DNA from: Lysobacterales bacterium 66-474
GTDB taxonomy: Bacteria; Pseudomonadota; Gammaproteobacteria; Xanthomonadales; Rhodanobacteraceae
Direction: 5' to 3'
DNA: 64,000 bases
Assembly: GCA_001899805.1 (NCBI GenBank)
Contig: MKWP01000001.1
Coordinates: forward strand, 253,001-317,000
Part shown: in pieces, positions 17,401 to 25,463 of the stretch
How positions within the stretch are numbered: the stretch's first letter is position 1
How the letters are laid out: each line of letters starts with the position of its first letter
Program-made: the position numbers and the translations under genes
The notes under the pieces: model-generated
What the model was told of the DNA's origin: nothing
The model's input: the letters and a program-made list of their open reading frames with translations, nothing else
The model's database searches: none

Positions 17401-18203
17401 GCGCCCGCGAGGACGAGAAGATCCGCTACCGCGACATCCAGGCGCAGCCGCGCAAGATCATCTCCTCGCCCACCTGGTCGGGCATCGAGAGCGAGCACGT
17501 CAGCTACAACGCCGGCTGGACCAACGTCAACGAACTGATCCCGTGGCGCACGCTCACCGGCCGCCAGCAGTTCTACCAGGACCACGCGTGGATGCGCGAC
17601 TTCGGCGAAGGTTTCGCGCTGTACCGTCCGCCCGTCGACATGCACGCGACCGCGCCGCTGCTCGGCAGGAAGGACAACGGCCATCCGGAAGTGGTGTTGA
17701 ACTTCATCACCCCGCACCAGAAGTGGGGCATCCACAGCACCTACACCGACAACCTGATCATGCTGACGCTCTCGCGCGGTGGCCCGATCGTGTGGATCTC
17801 GGAAGTGGATGCGAAGAAGGCCGGCCTCGTCGACAACGACTGGATCGAATGCTTCAACGCCAACGGCGCGCTGACCGCGCGCGCGGTGGTGAGCCAGCGG
17901 GTCAAGGAAGGGATGTGCCTGATGTACCACGCGCAGGAAAAGATCGTGAACGTTCCTGGCTCGCAGATCACCGGCCAGCGCGGCGGCATCCACAACTCGG
18001 TGACCCGCACGGTGGTCAAGCCCACCCACATGATCGGCGGCTACGCGCAGCTTTCCTACGGACTCAACTACTACGGCACCACCGGCGCCAACCGCGACTC
18101 GTTCGTGATCGTGCGCAAGCTGGCCAAGGTCGACTGGATGGACCGCGTGCAGCGCGCCGCGCGCGAACGGGAACTGGACACCAGGCTGGTGGAGGCACGC
18201 TGA
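14433..18203 (+). CDS. narG: Respiratory nitrate reductase alpha subunit
   Basis: The protein has 1256 residues, full length for NarG. The N-terminal FS0 iron-sulfur site shows the HGVNCTGGCSW pattern (His-x3-Cys-x3-Cys) with a later Cys in EPRGCSRGASY. The segment AWGSNVPQTRTPDAHF holds the molybdenum-ligating aspartate region. Molybdopterin-binding motifs continue to the C-terminus (VTRTVVKPTHMIGGYAQLSYG). NarG reduces nitrate to nitrite on the cytoplasmic side of the membrane. The ATG at 14433 follows GAAGGACC. The stop overlaps the narH start (TGATG). Confidence 0.97.
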   Translation: MGQFLERLRYFKRPREPFSNGWGEMRTEARQWEDGYRNRWSHDKIVRSTHGVNCTGGCSWRIHVKQGVVTWETQQTDYPRTRPDMPNHEPRGCSRGASYSWYLYSANRLKYPMVRGRLLKRWREARKTLQPVEAWTALMNDPAAKDYKATRGLGGFVRAKWDEVLEIVAAANVYTVRHHGPDRVAGFSPIPAMSMVSFASGSRYLNLIGGTLLSFYDWYCDLPPSSPQTWGEQTDVPESADWYNSGYIIAWGSNVPQTRTPDAHFFVEARYNGTQIVAVTPDYSEVAKLSDLWLHPKQGTDAAAAMAMGHVILKEFFLDRQVPYFQDYCRKYTDLPLLVTLRRDGARWVPDRYLRASDFEGALGSPGNADWKTVGVDKDGQPVVPTGSIGFRWPDKDSPDHGKWNLEEKSGAGRDTALQLTQLDRRDDVADVAFPYFGGVTNPHFTANSQGADGLLIRRVPVRKLATKRGETFVATAFDLLCAHYGLDRGLGGECAKSYDDNVAYTPAWQEPITGTPAAKVIEVARGFAHNAEKTRGRSMVIIGAGMNHWYHQDMNYRSIINFLMLCGTVGVSGGGWAHYVGQEKLRPQTGWTALAFALDWVRPPRHMCGTSFFYAHSDQWRYEKLETAEQLSPLADPARYGRTLIDCNVRAERMGWMPSAPQLDRNPLDVARDAAVAGKDAREYVAAALKSGDIKMACEDPDNPANFPRNLFIWRSNLFGSSGKGHEYFLKHFLGTRCGLQGKDLGEDGGVKPEEVAWRDPAPEGKLDLVVTLDFRMSTSCLYSDVVLPTASWYEKNDLNTTDMHPFIHPLSAAVDPVFESKSDWEIFKAVAKKFSELAEGVLGVEKDVVLVPILHDTRGEIAQAFEVRDWKKGECELTPGVTAPNIVTVERDYPATYARYTSLGPLMDKLGNGGKGIAWNTEHEVKGLAALNYTVADGPAKGRPRIFSDIDAAETIMYLAPETNGEVAVKAWAALSKITGRDHTHLARAREDEKIRYRDIQAQPRKIISSPTWSGIESEHVSYNAGWTNVNELIPWRTLTGRQQFYQDHAWMRDFGEGFALYRPPVDMHATAPLLGRKDNGHPEVVLNFITPHQKWGIHSTYTDNLIMLTLSRGGPIVWISEVDAKKAGLVDNDWIECFNANGALTARAVVSQRVKEGMCLMYHAQEKIVNVPGSQITGQRGGIHNSVTRTVVKPTHMIGGYAQLSYGLNYYGTTGANRDSFVIVRKLAKVDWMDRVQRAARERELDTRLVEAR

Positions 18204-19744
18204 TGAAGATACGCGCACAAATCGCGATGGTGCTGAACCTCGACAAGTGCATCGGCTGCCACACCTGTTCGGTCACCTGCAAGAACGTGTGGACCTCGCG
18301 CAAGGGCATGGAATACGCGTGGTTCAACAACGTCGAGACCAAGCCCGGCATCGGTTATCCCAAGGATTGGGAAAACCAGGAACGCTGGAAAGGCGGTTGG
18401 GAACGCAAGGCCAACGGCAAGCTCGTGCCCAAACAGGGTGGCCGCTGGGCGGTGCTCGCGAAGATCTTCGCCAACCCGCACCTGCCGGAGATCGACGACT
18501 ACTACGAGCCGTTCACCTTCGACTACGAAAACCTGCAGACCGCGCCTGAGCTCCCCACCGCGCCGGTGGCGCGGCCGATTTCGCTGGTCTCGGGCCGCAC
18601 CATGGACAAGGTCGAGTGGGGTCCGAACTGGGAGGAGATCCTCGGCGGCGAGTTCGACAAACGCAGCAAGGATTACAACTTCGAAGCCGTGCAGAAGGAC
18701 ATCTACGGCCAGTTCGAAAACACCTTCATGATGTACCTGCCGCGCCTGTGCGAGCACTGCCTCAACCCGACCTGCGTGGCGTCGTGCCCATCCGGTTCGA
18801 TCTACAAGCGCGAGGAAGACGGCATCGTCCTGATCGACCAGGACAAGTGCCGCGGCTGGCGGATGTGCGTGTCCGGCTGCCCGTACAAGAAGATCTATTA
18901 CAACTGGGTTTCGGGCAAGGCCGAGAAATGCACGTTCTGCTACCCGCGCATCGAGGTGGGCCTGCCGACGGTGTGCTCGGAAACCTGCGTCGGCCGCATC
19001 CGTTATCTCGGCGTGCTGCTGTACGACGCCGATCGCATCAGCGAGGCCGCCGGCACGGAAAACCCGCAGGACCTTTACGCGGCACAACTCGACGTGTTCC
19101 TCGATCCGTTCGATCCGGAAATCCAGCGCCAGGCACTGGCCGATGGCATTCCCGCCGCATGGATCGAGTCGGCACAGAAATCGCCCGCGTACAAGATGGC
19201 GGTGGATTGGAAGATCGCGTTTCCGCTGCACCCGGAATACCGCACGCTGCCGATGGTCTGGTACGTGCCGCCGCTGTCGCCGATCAGTGCGCACGCCAAT
19301 TCGGGCAACATCGACAACGCCGCGAACGGCCTGCCCGACGTCGGTTCGCTGCGCATCCCGGTGCGTTACCTCGCCAACCTTTTGACCGCCGGCAACGAGC
19401 CGCCGATCGTCGGCGCGCTGGAGCGCATGCTGGCGATGCGCGCGTGGTTCCGCGCGAAACAACTGGGCGAGACGCCCGATCCGGCGTTGCTGTCCAGCGT
19501 CGGCCTCGACGAAGCCACCGCCAACGACATGCACCGCTACCTCGCGATCGCCAACTACGAGGACCGTTTCGTGATCCCCACCGCGCACCGCGAGGAAGCC
19601 GAGAACGCCTACCAGTTGCGCGGCGGCTGCGGCTTCACCTTCGGCAACGGCTGCGACGGCATCGACGCCAAGGCCGGTCTGTTCGGCGGCAAGATGGGGC
19701 GTCGCAAGGTGATCCCGATCCGCGAACTGGACGACTCGCAGTAG
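18203..19744 (+). CDS. narH: Respiratory nitrate reductase beta subunit
   Basis: The protein has 513 residues carrying four iron-sulfur clusters that pass electrons from NarI to NarG. Cys motifs are clear: CIGCHTCSVTCKN at the start, CEHCLNPTCVASCPSGS in the middle, and CRGWRMCVSGCPYKK, where Trp replaces a Cys and makes the [3Fe-4S] site. The following CTFCYPRIEVGLPTVCSETC is also standard. The ATG overlaps the narG stop by one base, consistent with translational coupling. Unlike the rest of the operon, narH is followed by 258 bases of non-coding repeat before narJ. Confidence 0.97.
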   Translation: MKIRAQIAMVLNLDKCIGCHTCSVTCKNVWTSRKGMEYAWFNNVETKPGIGYPKDWENQERWKGGWERKANGKLVPKQGGRWAVLAKIFANPHLPEIDDYYEPFTFDYENLQTAPELPTAPVARPISLVSGRTMDKVEWGPNWEEILGGEFDKRSKDYNFEAVQKDIYGQFENTFMMYLPRLCEHCLNPTCVASCPSGSIYKREEDGIVLIDQDKCRGWRMCVSGCPYKKIYYNWVSGKAEKCTFCYPRIEVGLPTVCSETCVGRIRYLGVLLYDADRISEAAGTENPQDLYAAQLDVFLDPFDPEIQRQALADGIPAAWIESAQKSPAYKMAVDWKIAFPLHPEYRTLPMVWYVPPLSPISAHANSGNIDNAANGLPDVGSLRIPVRYLANLLTAGNEPPIVGALERMLAMRAWFRAKQLGETPDPALLSSVGLDEATANDMHRYLAIANYEDRFVIPTAHREEAENAYQLRGGCGFTFGNGCDGIDAKAGLFGGKMGRRKVIPIRELDDSQ

Positions 19745-19775
19745 CCCCTCATGCGCCACTGCGAAAAAACATCCT

Positions 19776-19967
19776 TCGTCATTCCGGGGCTGCCCGCGCA
19801 TTTTTGCGGGCAGAACCCGACTGCGTTTGCAGGATTGCAAACGCGAACGCCGCAGGCGGTACGTAGCACGAGCGCCATGGATGGCGCGAGTCAATCCAGC
19901 CCTTCGTTTCTGATAGACGAAAAAATGGATTCCGGGTTCCGCGCTTCGCGCGGCCCCGGAATGACGA
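19776..19967 (+). repeat. Palindromic intergenic repeat between narH and narJ
   Basis: A roughly 192-base element is bounded by the inverted repeat TCGTCATTCCGGGGC at 19776-19790 and its complement at 19953-19967. Inside lie further perfect stems: TGCCCGC/GCGGGCA around a T-run (19791-19812) and GCGTTTGC/GCAAACGC about 19823-19846. The layout suits a REP- or MITE-like dispersed repeat that folds as RNA. It has no coding potential. It splits an otherwise tightly packed operon. It could act as an RNA stability or attenuation element that changes the ratio of NarGH to NarJI, but this is inference. Confidence 0.75.
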
Positions 19968-20002
19968 CACAAGGTAGTTCAACACACCGGTCAGACTAGT
20001 CC

Positions 20003-20644
20003 ATGTCCAAAAGTCCCGCCATGCTGCTGCGTGCGCTGTCGGCGCTGCTCGCCTATCCCGATGCCGAGCTGCGCGCGGCGTTGCCGGAAATCGTCGAGGC
20101 GATCCGTGACGCGCGCGCAGTCAACACGACGATGCGCAAAGACCTGGTCGCGCTGGCGGACGAGATCGCGTCCAGCGACGCACTGGAGGCCGAGGGCCGC
20201 TACGTCGACCTGTTCGACCGCGGCCGGCGCACCTCGCTGAACCTGTTCGAGCACGTGCACGGCGACGGCCGCCAACGCGGTCCCGCAATGCTGGAACTGA
20301 AGCAGCGTTATCTCGACGCGGGCATGGAACCGGTTGCCGACGAATTGCCGGACCACCTGCCGTTGCTGCTGGAATACCTCTCCTGCCGCGACGCCGGCGA
20401 AGTGCGCGACACCATCGGCGAGATCGCGCACATCCTGCGCGTGCTCGGCAACACGCTGCTGCAGCGGCACAGCCGCTACGCCGCGGTGATGGCCGCGCTG
20501 CTCGCGCTCGGCGGTGAAAAAGGGCTCGATGCAGAGGCACCCGTGCCGCCGGCCGAAGACCTCGACCAGGCGTGGGAAGAAAAGCCCGCGTTCGCGCCGC
20601 CCGAACCCAATCCGGCCGTCACGCCTGAACAATCCGTCCCATGA
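20003..20644 (+). CDS. narJ: Nitrate reductase molybdenum cofactor assembly chaperone
   Basis: The protein has 213 residues, mostly helical, of the NarJ/TorD family. It binds apo-NarG and helps insert the molybdenum cofactor before membrane docking. Typical parts are LLRALSALLAYPDAELRAAL near the start, the acidic YVDLFDRGRRTSLNLFEHVHGD and the LPDHLPLLLEYLS segment. The tail is proline-rich. No good ribosome site stands before the ATG at 20003; the preceding bases belong to the repeat and its flank. That could lower translation relative to narGH. Confidence 0.94.
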   Translation: MSKSPAMLLRALSALLAYPDAELRAALPEIVEAIRDARAVNTTMRKDLVALADEIASSDALEAEGRYVDLFDRGRRTSLNLFEHVHGDGRQRGPAMLELKQRYLDAGMEPVADELPDHLPLLLEYLSCRDAGEVRDTIGEIAHILRVLGNTLLQRHSRYAAVMAALLALGGEKGLDAEAPVPPAEDLDQAWEEKPAFAPPEPNPAVTPEQSVP

Positions 20645-20663
20645 TTCGCACGGAGATGCCACG

Positions 20664-21371
20664 ATGACCCTGTCCGTACCCTTGAACTTCTTCCTGTTCG
20701 GCATCTATCCGTACATCTGCCTCGCGGTGCTGCTGCTCGGCAGCCTGGTCCGTTTCGACCGCGAACCGTATTCGTGGAAAAGCGATTCCTCGCAAACCCT
20801 GCAGAAGCGTGAGCTCAAGCTCGGTTCCAACCTGTTCCACTACGGCGTGCTGATCGTGATCCTGGGCCATTTCGTCGGTTTCCTGATGCCCGAACCGCTG
20901 GTGATGTGGCTGATGAGCCCGACCCAGCACCAGTTGCTCGCGATGGTGATCGGCGGCATCGCCGGCACGGTCGCGCTGATCGGCGCTTCGATCCTGATCC
21001 ACCGTCGCCTCGCCTACCGGCGCATCCGCGGCAACAGCCGCAAGTGGGACATCACCATCATCGTCATGCTGTGGTTGCAGCTCGCGCTGGGCGTCGCGAC
21101 CGTGCCGTTGTCGGCGCAGCACATGGATGGCGCGATGTTCGAACGGCTGGTCGCCTACGTGCAGGGCGTGCTGCTGTTCCGCCCGGGCAACGCGGCGTTG
21201 CTGCAGGGCACGCCGTGGGTGTACCAGCTGCACATCCTGCTCGGCTTCACGATCTTCCTGGTGTCGCCGTTCACGCGCATGGTGCACATCTGGAGCGGGG
21301 TCGGTTCCCTCGCCTACCTCGTGCGTCCCTACCAGTTGGTCCGCAAACGCGGCGGATCGGTGAACACATGA
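20664..21371 (+). CDS. narI: Respiratory nitrate reductase gamma subunit (cytochrome b)
   Basis: The protein has 235 residues with five predicted helices. It carries two haems b and oxidises quinol at the periplasmic side. The histidine ligands are seen in HYGVLIVILGHFVGFL and in the later HILLGFTIFLVSPFTRMVH. The ATG at 20664 is twenty bases after the narJ stop, with GGAG upstream. The stop overlaps the next ATG (ATGA), so the isomerase gene downstream is part of the operon. Confidence 0.95.
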   Translation: MTLSVPLNFFLFGIYPYICLAVLLLGSLVRFDREPYSWKSDSSQTLQKRELKLGSNLFHYGVLIVILGHFVGFLMPEPLVMWLMSPTQHQLLAMVIGGIAGTVALIGASILIHRRLAYRRIRGNSRKWDITIIVMLWLQLALGVATVPLSAQHMDGAMFERLVAYVQGVLLFRPGNAALLQGTPWVYQLHILLGFTIFLVSPFTRMVHIWSGVGSLAYLVRPYQLVRKRGGSVNT

Positions 21372-22084
21372 GCATCACCGTCAACGGCATCGCGGTCGAT
21401 CCCGCCGACTGGCCGACCCCGCAACTCGCCGCGGTGCACGAACTGCTGCGCCAGCGCGCCAACGAACTCGGCTTCGCCGCCGAGAACGCCGGTGACGCCG
21501 ACACCGAACGCGCAATCGAACGCACGCTGGCCGAGGAAGTGCGGGTGCCCGAACCGGCCGAGGAAGAATGCCGGCGCTGGTACGACGGCAACGCGAAGCG
21601 CTTCCGCAGCGGCGACCTGGTGTGCGCACGCCACATCCTGTTCCAGGTCACACCGGGCGCACCGGTCCCGGCGATCCGCGGACTCGCGGAAGCGATGCTG
21701 CACGAAATCCGGACCAATCCCGCGCTGTTCGGCGAACGCGCACGCGAACACTCCAACTGCCCCTCCGGCGCCAACGGCGGCAACCTCGGCCAACTGCAGC
21801 GCGGCGAAACCCTGCCGGAGTTCGACAAGGCGATCTTCGACGACGCCTCGATCGGGGTATTGCCCAAGCTCGTCACCACCCGGCATGGCTTCCACATCAT
21901 CTCGGTGGACCAGCGCATCGAGGGCAAGCAACTTCCGTTCGACCTCGTGCGCGACGACGTGGCCGCGGAACTGCGACGCCGCAGCGAGGCGCGCGCGCTG
22001 TCGCAGTACGTGCGCGTGCTGGCCGGCAATGCCGAGATCGAAGGCGTCGACCTGGACGCCGCCGCCTCGCCGCTGGTGCAGTAA
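21368..22084 (+). CDS. Peptidyl-prolyl cis-trans isomerase, parvulin (PpiC/NifM-like)
   Basis: The protein has 238 residues without a signal peptide, so it is cytoplasmic. A helical N-terminal part is followed by a parvulin domain: ARHILFQV, then CPSGANGGNLGQLQRGETLPEFDKAIF, then TRHGFHIISVD. It overlaps narI by four bases. A gene of the same type follows narI in Pseudomonas aeruginosa (PA3871), so a role in maturing nitrate reductase or its cofactor enzymes is likely, though not shown. The NifM comparison reflects similar layout rather than nitrogen fixation, since no nif gene is present. Confidence 0.9.
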   Translation: MSITVNGIAVDPADWPTPQLAAVHELLRQRANELGFAAENAGDADTERAIERTLAEEVRVPEPAEEECRRWYDGNAKRFRSGDLVCARHILFQVTPGAPVPAIRGLAEAMLHEIRTNPALFGERAREHSNCPSGANGGNLGQLQRGETLPEFDKAIFDDASIGVLPKLVTTRHGFHIISVDQRIEGKQLPFDLVRDDVAAELRRRSEARALSQYVRVLAGNAEIEGVDLDAAASPLVQ

Positions 22085-22126
22085 CCCGCGTGCGGTCGGC
22101 GACGCTGGCGCAAGGATAATGACGCC

Positions 22127-23218
22127 ATGAGCCAATCGGGTTCCGAGACCACCACGCCGGCAACGGGCGGCTTCATCGCGCACCTGCGCGCGTCGATCGA
22201 GACGATGTCGCCGGGTTACTTCAGCATGGTGATGGCGACCGGCATCCTGTCGATCGCCGCCCATCTGCTGGGCATCCCGCTCCTCGCGAAAGCGTTGTTC
22301 GCACTGAACGCCGTGTTGTTCGCAATCATCTGCGTGCTGGCGGTGGCGCGTGTCGCGTGGCACACGCGGCGCACGCTGGACGACCTGTTCGACCACTTGC
22401 AGGCGCCCGGATTCTTCACCTTCGTCGCGGCCTGCTCGATCCTCGGCAGCCAGACCCTGTTGATCGGCGGTGACGCACGCTTCGCGGCCGTGTTCGGCGT
22501 CGTGGCCTTGTTCGCGTGGGTGGGACTGACCTACACGATTTTCACCGTGCTGACGGTCAAGCAGCATAAACCGACACTCGATCACGGCATCAACGGCGGC
22601 TGGCTGCTGGCCGTCGTCGCGACGCAGTCGCTGGCGGTGCTCGCGGCGCAACTGGCGCCCGAAGTGCAGCAGCCGCTGCGGATGGAACTCAATTTCTTCG
22701 CGCTGTCGATGTGGCTGTGGGGCGGCATGCTGTACATCTGGATGATGTCGCTGATCTTCTACCGCTACACGTTCTTCCCGTTCTCGCCGGCGGACCTGTC
22801 GCCGCCGTACTGGATCAACATGGGCGCGATGGCGATCTCCACGCTGGCGGGATCGCTCTTGATCGAGAACACCCCGCACGCGCCGTTCCTCGGGTCGATG
22901 CTGCCGTTCCTGAAAGGCTTCACGGTGTTCTACTGGGCGACCGGAACGTGGTGGATCCCGATGCTGGCGGTGCTCGCGATCTGGCGCCACGGCGTCAAGC
23001 GCTTCCCGTTCACCTACGACCCGATGTACTGGGGCGCGGTGTTCCCGCTCGGCATGTACGCGGTGGCCACGCTGCGGATGATGCACGCGATGGAGCTGCC
23101 CTTCCTCGGCCTGTTGCCGCATTTCATGTTCGCGGTCGGCTGTGCGGCCTGGCTGGTCCTTTTCACCGGGCAGTTGCGTGCGCTCGGGCGCGACTGGCGG
23201 ACCTACGCGCGCAGTTGA
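22127..23218 (+). CDS. TDT-family transporter (SLAC1/TehA/Mae1-like)
   Basis: The 363-residue protein has ten predicted helices of the tellurite-resistance/dicarboxylate transporter family. The opening SPGYFSMVMATGILSIAAHLLG and the GTWWIPMLAVLAIWRHG segment are usual. Members move C4-dicarboxylates, sulfite or anions such as chloride and nitrate. Position directly after the nar operon (42 bases) raises anion or dicarboxylate transport during anaerobic growth, but the substrate cannot be read from sequence. The ATG at 22127 has AAGGA upstream. Confidence 0.8.
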   Translation: MSQSGSETTTPATGGFIAHLRASIETMSPGYFSMVMATGILSIAAHLLGIPLLAKALFALNAVLFAIICVLAVARVAWHTRRTLDDLFDHLQAPGFFTFVAACSILGSQTLLIGGDARFAAVFGVVALFAWVGLTYTIFTVLTVKQHKPTLDHGINGGWLLAVVATQSLAVLAAQLAPEVQQPLRMELNFFALSMWLWGGMLYIWMMSLIFYRYTFFPFSPADLSPPYWINMGAMAISTLAGSLLIENTPHAPFLGSMLPFLKGFTVFYWATGTWWIPMLAVLAIWRHGVKRFPFTYDPMYWGAVFPLGMYAVATLRMMHAMELPFLGLLPHFMFAVGCAAWLVLFTGQLRALGRDWRTYARS

Positions 23219-23243
23219 ATCGATACGCGGGTGGCGGCGCGTA

Positions 23244-23720
23244 TCAGGCCGCACCGCCCGAAGTCGCCGCGTGCACCTCGGCCCCTTGGCCGTCATGCAC
23301 ACGCACCGCAACCGGGATGCCGGCGCGCACGCTTTCGGTGACGATGCAGAAATCTTCGAACTGCGCCAAGGCGCGCTCGAAGTGCTGCAGATCGGCGGCC
23401 GTGTCGGCAAGCTGCACGTCCACCTCCATGCCCGCGATGCGCCAGCGCCCGCCCGCGTTGCGGGCCATCCGCGCACGCGCCCTGGCCTTGATCGGGCCGG
23501 GATTGTTGCGGAACTTGCGCAGCGCGAACAGCAGGCTCGCGGCCAGGCAGTTTGCGGTGGCCGCGAGCAACAGCCGCGCGGGATTGGGCCCGGCGTCGTG
23601 CCCCTGCGGTGGCGGCTCGTCGGTGGCGATGTCCTTCAGTTCGGTACCTTCGAAACGCACGCGAAACTCGAAATCCTCGACCTGTTCCAGGCTCACTTCG
23701 AAAGTCTGCTCTTCGCTCAT
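23244..23720 (-). CDS. OsmC/Ohr-family peroxiredoxin-like protein
   Basis: The 158-residue OsmC-fold protein keeps both family cysteines, in ATANCLAASLLFALRK and FEDFCIVTESVRAG. Such enzymes reduce organic hydroperoxides with thiols in the cytoplasm. The N-terminal segment FEVSLEQVEDFEFRVRFEG and the GPNPARLLL motif mark the OsmC branch rather than Ohr. It is convergent with the TDT transporter gene and lies 81 bases beyond the small gene at 23802. No FNR-type box precedes it directly, but the one at 24097 could drive both minus-strand genes. Confidence 0.85.
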   Translation of the reverse strand: MSEEQTFEVSLEQVEDFEFRVRFEGTELKDIATDEPPPQGHDAGPNPARLLLAATANCLAASLLFALRKFRNNPGPIKARARARMARNAGGRWRIAGMEVDVQLADTAADLQHFERALAQFEDFCIVTESVRAGIPVAVRVHDGQGAEVHAATSGGAA

Positions 23721-23801
23721 GTCACGCCTCCAACGCTCTGGTCCGGAATGGGTGGCGGCACGCGCAAGGCCGGCGATCCGGTGCCCGCTCGCGCTCGCGC
23801 C

Positions 23802-24041
23802 TCAACCGCCGCACGCGCCGCAACACACGGAGGGTACCTGCTCGAGTTGCCTCCAGTCGACCGGATAGCCGGCCCGCGTGAGCAACGCGAGCAACTCGGG
23901 AGAACCCAGCTCGACCGCGACCCGAAGGCGTGCGCCGCCCGGATCGATATCGGCCACCGCCATCGGATCGATCGCGACGAGCGCATCGTTGATCGCATCG
24001 AGATCCGGTTTCACCCCATGGGTCTTGATGTGGAATTCCAT
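23802..24041 (-). CDS. Small HMA-like protein with Cys-rich tail
   Basis: A 79-residue protein beginning MEFHIKTHGVKPDLDAINDAL. Predicted beta-alpha-beta-beta-alpha-beta order and the sequence of the first half resemble a heavy-metal-associated fold, but the loop CxxC is missing. Three cysteines sit at the end instead (VCCGACGG), which could bind a metal. The ATG at 24041 has GATGAGG upstream and an FNR-type promoter directly before it. I do not recognise a named family. Confidence 0.7.
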   Translation of the reverse strand: MEFHIKTHGVKPDLDAINDALVAIDPMAVADIDPGGARLRVAVELGSPELLALLTRAGYPVDWRQLEQVPSVCCGACGG

Positions 24042-24069
24042 GACGGCCTCATCCCGCGGACACGTCGGT

Positions 24070-24110
24070 ATTGTCGCCGTCGCCGCCCGGAATCGGTTGA
24101 TCATCGTCAA
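24070..24110 (-). promoter_or_regulatory. FNR-type promoter for the small Cys-tail protein
   Basis: The box TTGAT-CATC-GTCAA at 24097-24110 is followed at class II spacing by GACAAT (24075 down to 24070). Predicted start is near 24063, 22 bases before the ATG. It stands 57 bases from a second box that points the other way. Confidence 0.75.
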
Positions 24111-24167
24111 GTGCCCGGCGGACACCAGTCGCCGGTGGTCCCGGCAACCGGCGTGGATGCGCGCGTA

Positions 24168-24208
24168 TTGACGTCGATCAACAAGCGGCACCCGCGCAAC
24201 GCTACGGT
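24168..24208 (+). promoter_or_regulatory. FNR-type promoter for a GNAT acetyltransferase gene
   Basis: The box TTGAC-GTCG-ATCAA at 24168-24181 and TACGGT at 24203-24208. Predicted start is near 24215, 23 bases before the ATG at 24238. Confidence 0.75.
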
Positions 24209-24237
24209 TGGGGTCCCACTTGAGAACGGTGAACGTC

Positions 24238-24810
24238 ATGTCCCGACCAGGCGCGCGCCACGGTATCGAGCGGCCCTCGCGGACTGCCTCGACCCCCGAC
24301 TTGGGCTGGAGCCGGCGCCTGCGCGATGGCACGCTGGTTCGCATCCGGCCCATCGGCAAACAGGATGCCGAGTTGGAGCTGGAGTTCCTCAATCGCCTGT
24401 CGCCCGAGATGCGCAGCCTGCGTTTTCTCGGCCTGGTCCGGGAACCCGGCCCCGACGTGGCGCGCGGATTGACCGATCTCGACCCCCGGCGTGCGGCGGG
24501 TTTCATCGCCGTGGTTTCCGATGCAGGTCGTGACCAGCAGATCGGCGCCGCGCATTTTTTCGTCAGTCCGAAAGGCGACAGTTGCGATTGTTCGGTGACG
24601 GTGAGCGACGAGTGGCAAAAGCGCGGGGTCGGGTCATCGCTGATGCGAGTCTTGATCGAGGCGGCGCGGGAACGGGGCATCCGGCACCTGCGCGCCTTCG
24701 CCCCGGCGCATTCCGACGGCAGCCATCACCTTGCGGCACGCCTCGGCTTCAAGCGCCGCCTGGACCTGCACGACCCTGCCGTGGAGGCCTACCACCTCGA
24801 ACTGGCATAG
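24238..24810 (+). CDS. GNAT-family N-acetyltransferase
   Basis: The 190-residue protein is a single GNAT domain. Acetyl-CoA binding is visible as VSDEWQKRGVGSSLMRVLIEAARERG, the Q/R-x-x-G-x-G/A motif A. The first half has the block FLNRLSPEMRSLRFLGLV, shared with the GNAT at 55797 (FIRNLSPESRWMRFLGQI). Proteins of this layout are also fused to acetyl-CoA synthetase-like enzymes in protein-lysine acetylation, so protein acetylation is possible. The start at 24238 follows the FNR-type promoter; a longer frame from 24208 overlaps the -10. Confidence 0.85.
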   Translation: MSRPGARHGIERPSRTASTPDLGWSRRLRDGTLVRIRPIGKQDAELELEFLNRLSPEMRSLRFLGLVREPGPDVARGLTDLDPRRAAGFIAVVSDAGRDQQIGAAHFFVSPKGDSCDCSVTVSDEWQKRGVGSSLMRVLIEAARERGIRHLRAFAPAHSDGSHHLAARLGFKRRLDLHDPAVEAYHLELA

Positions 24811-24908
24811 CCCACGCCCAGGCAGCGGCGGGATCCGGCATCGAGGTATTGCGGACGATCGGTGGCCAGGCTGCACGCGCCGATCGTGTCCATTTTTTTT
24901 GCCCTGCG

Positions 24909-25385
24909 CTAACGCCGTCGCCAGCCAACCCAGACCGGAAAACCATTTGCATCGCGCAGCGTCAACACTTCGTTGCCCTTCCTGACCTGCGCAGCGACGA
25001 GCGCGGGTTTGCCGTCGAACGTGATGCGTGATCCCTCGACTTCGATCTCGTCCTTCGGCGCGATCTTCACCGCCTGGTTTTCGATGTACCAGGCCGGGCC
25101 GAGGTGCACCGAGATCGTTTCCCTGGCGGTCTTCACTGTCAACCGAACGCCGTAATGCGTCCCCTGCATCATCCCTCCCTGCATCATGCCCGCCGGCGCG
25201 ACCCTGTCGATCGACACCACCTCGCCGCGAACGGTTTCGACGGTCTTGACGTCGTACATACCCGTATACGCCATCCTCCCCATGCCACGACCCTGGGGTG
25301 AAGACGGTTGTTGTGCCATCGCACCGGCACCGCCGAACAGACCAAGCAGGGCTGCCGCGGCGACCATTGTCACGCGCTTTTTCAT
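24909..25385 (-). CDS. Periplasmic Met-rich, OB-like protein of unknown function
   Basis: The 158-residue product has a clear signal peptide (MKKRVTMVAAAALLGLFGGAGAMAQ, cleavage after AMA). The mature part starts with methionine-rich stretches (GMGRMAYTGM, AGMMQGGMMQG), which can bind copper, then has a compact beta-rich domain (ETVRGEVVSIDRV, VHLGPAWYIENQ, VRKGNEVLTLRDANG) like small OB-fold periplasmic proteins. I do not recognise a named family. GGAG precedes the ATG at 25385; the longer frame from 25469 would begin at the promoter. An FNR-type box is upstream. Confidence 0.75.
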   Translation of the reverse strand: MKKRVTMVAAAALLGLFGGAGAMAQQPSSPQGRGMGRMAYTGMYDVKTVETVRGEVVSIDRVAPAGMMQGGMMQGTHYGVRLTVKTARETISVHLGPAWYIENQAVKIAPKDEIEVEGSRITFDGKPALVAAQVRKGNEVLTLRDANGFPVWVGWRRR

Positions 25386-25463
25386 CGATTTCTCCTTCCG
25401 GGAAGACCCAGGAGGTTGCGCGGACGCAACCTCCGGACAAGGCCGATCACCTTGTCCGTCGAT

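Noticed and set aside
15441-18218. 925-codon minus-strand frame opposite narG
   Set aside because: Shadow of narG codon usage; the composition is typical of antisense frames and no family resemblance is seen.
18071-19972. 633-codon minus-strand frame opposite narH
   Set aside because: Shadow of narH that also runs through the intergenic repeat.
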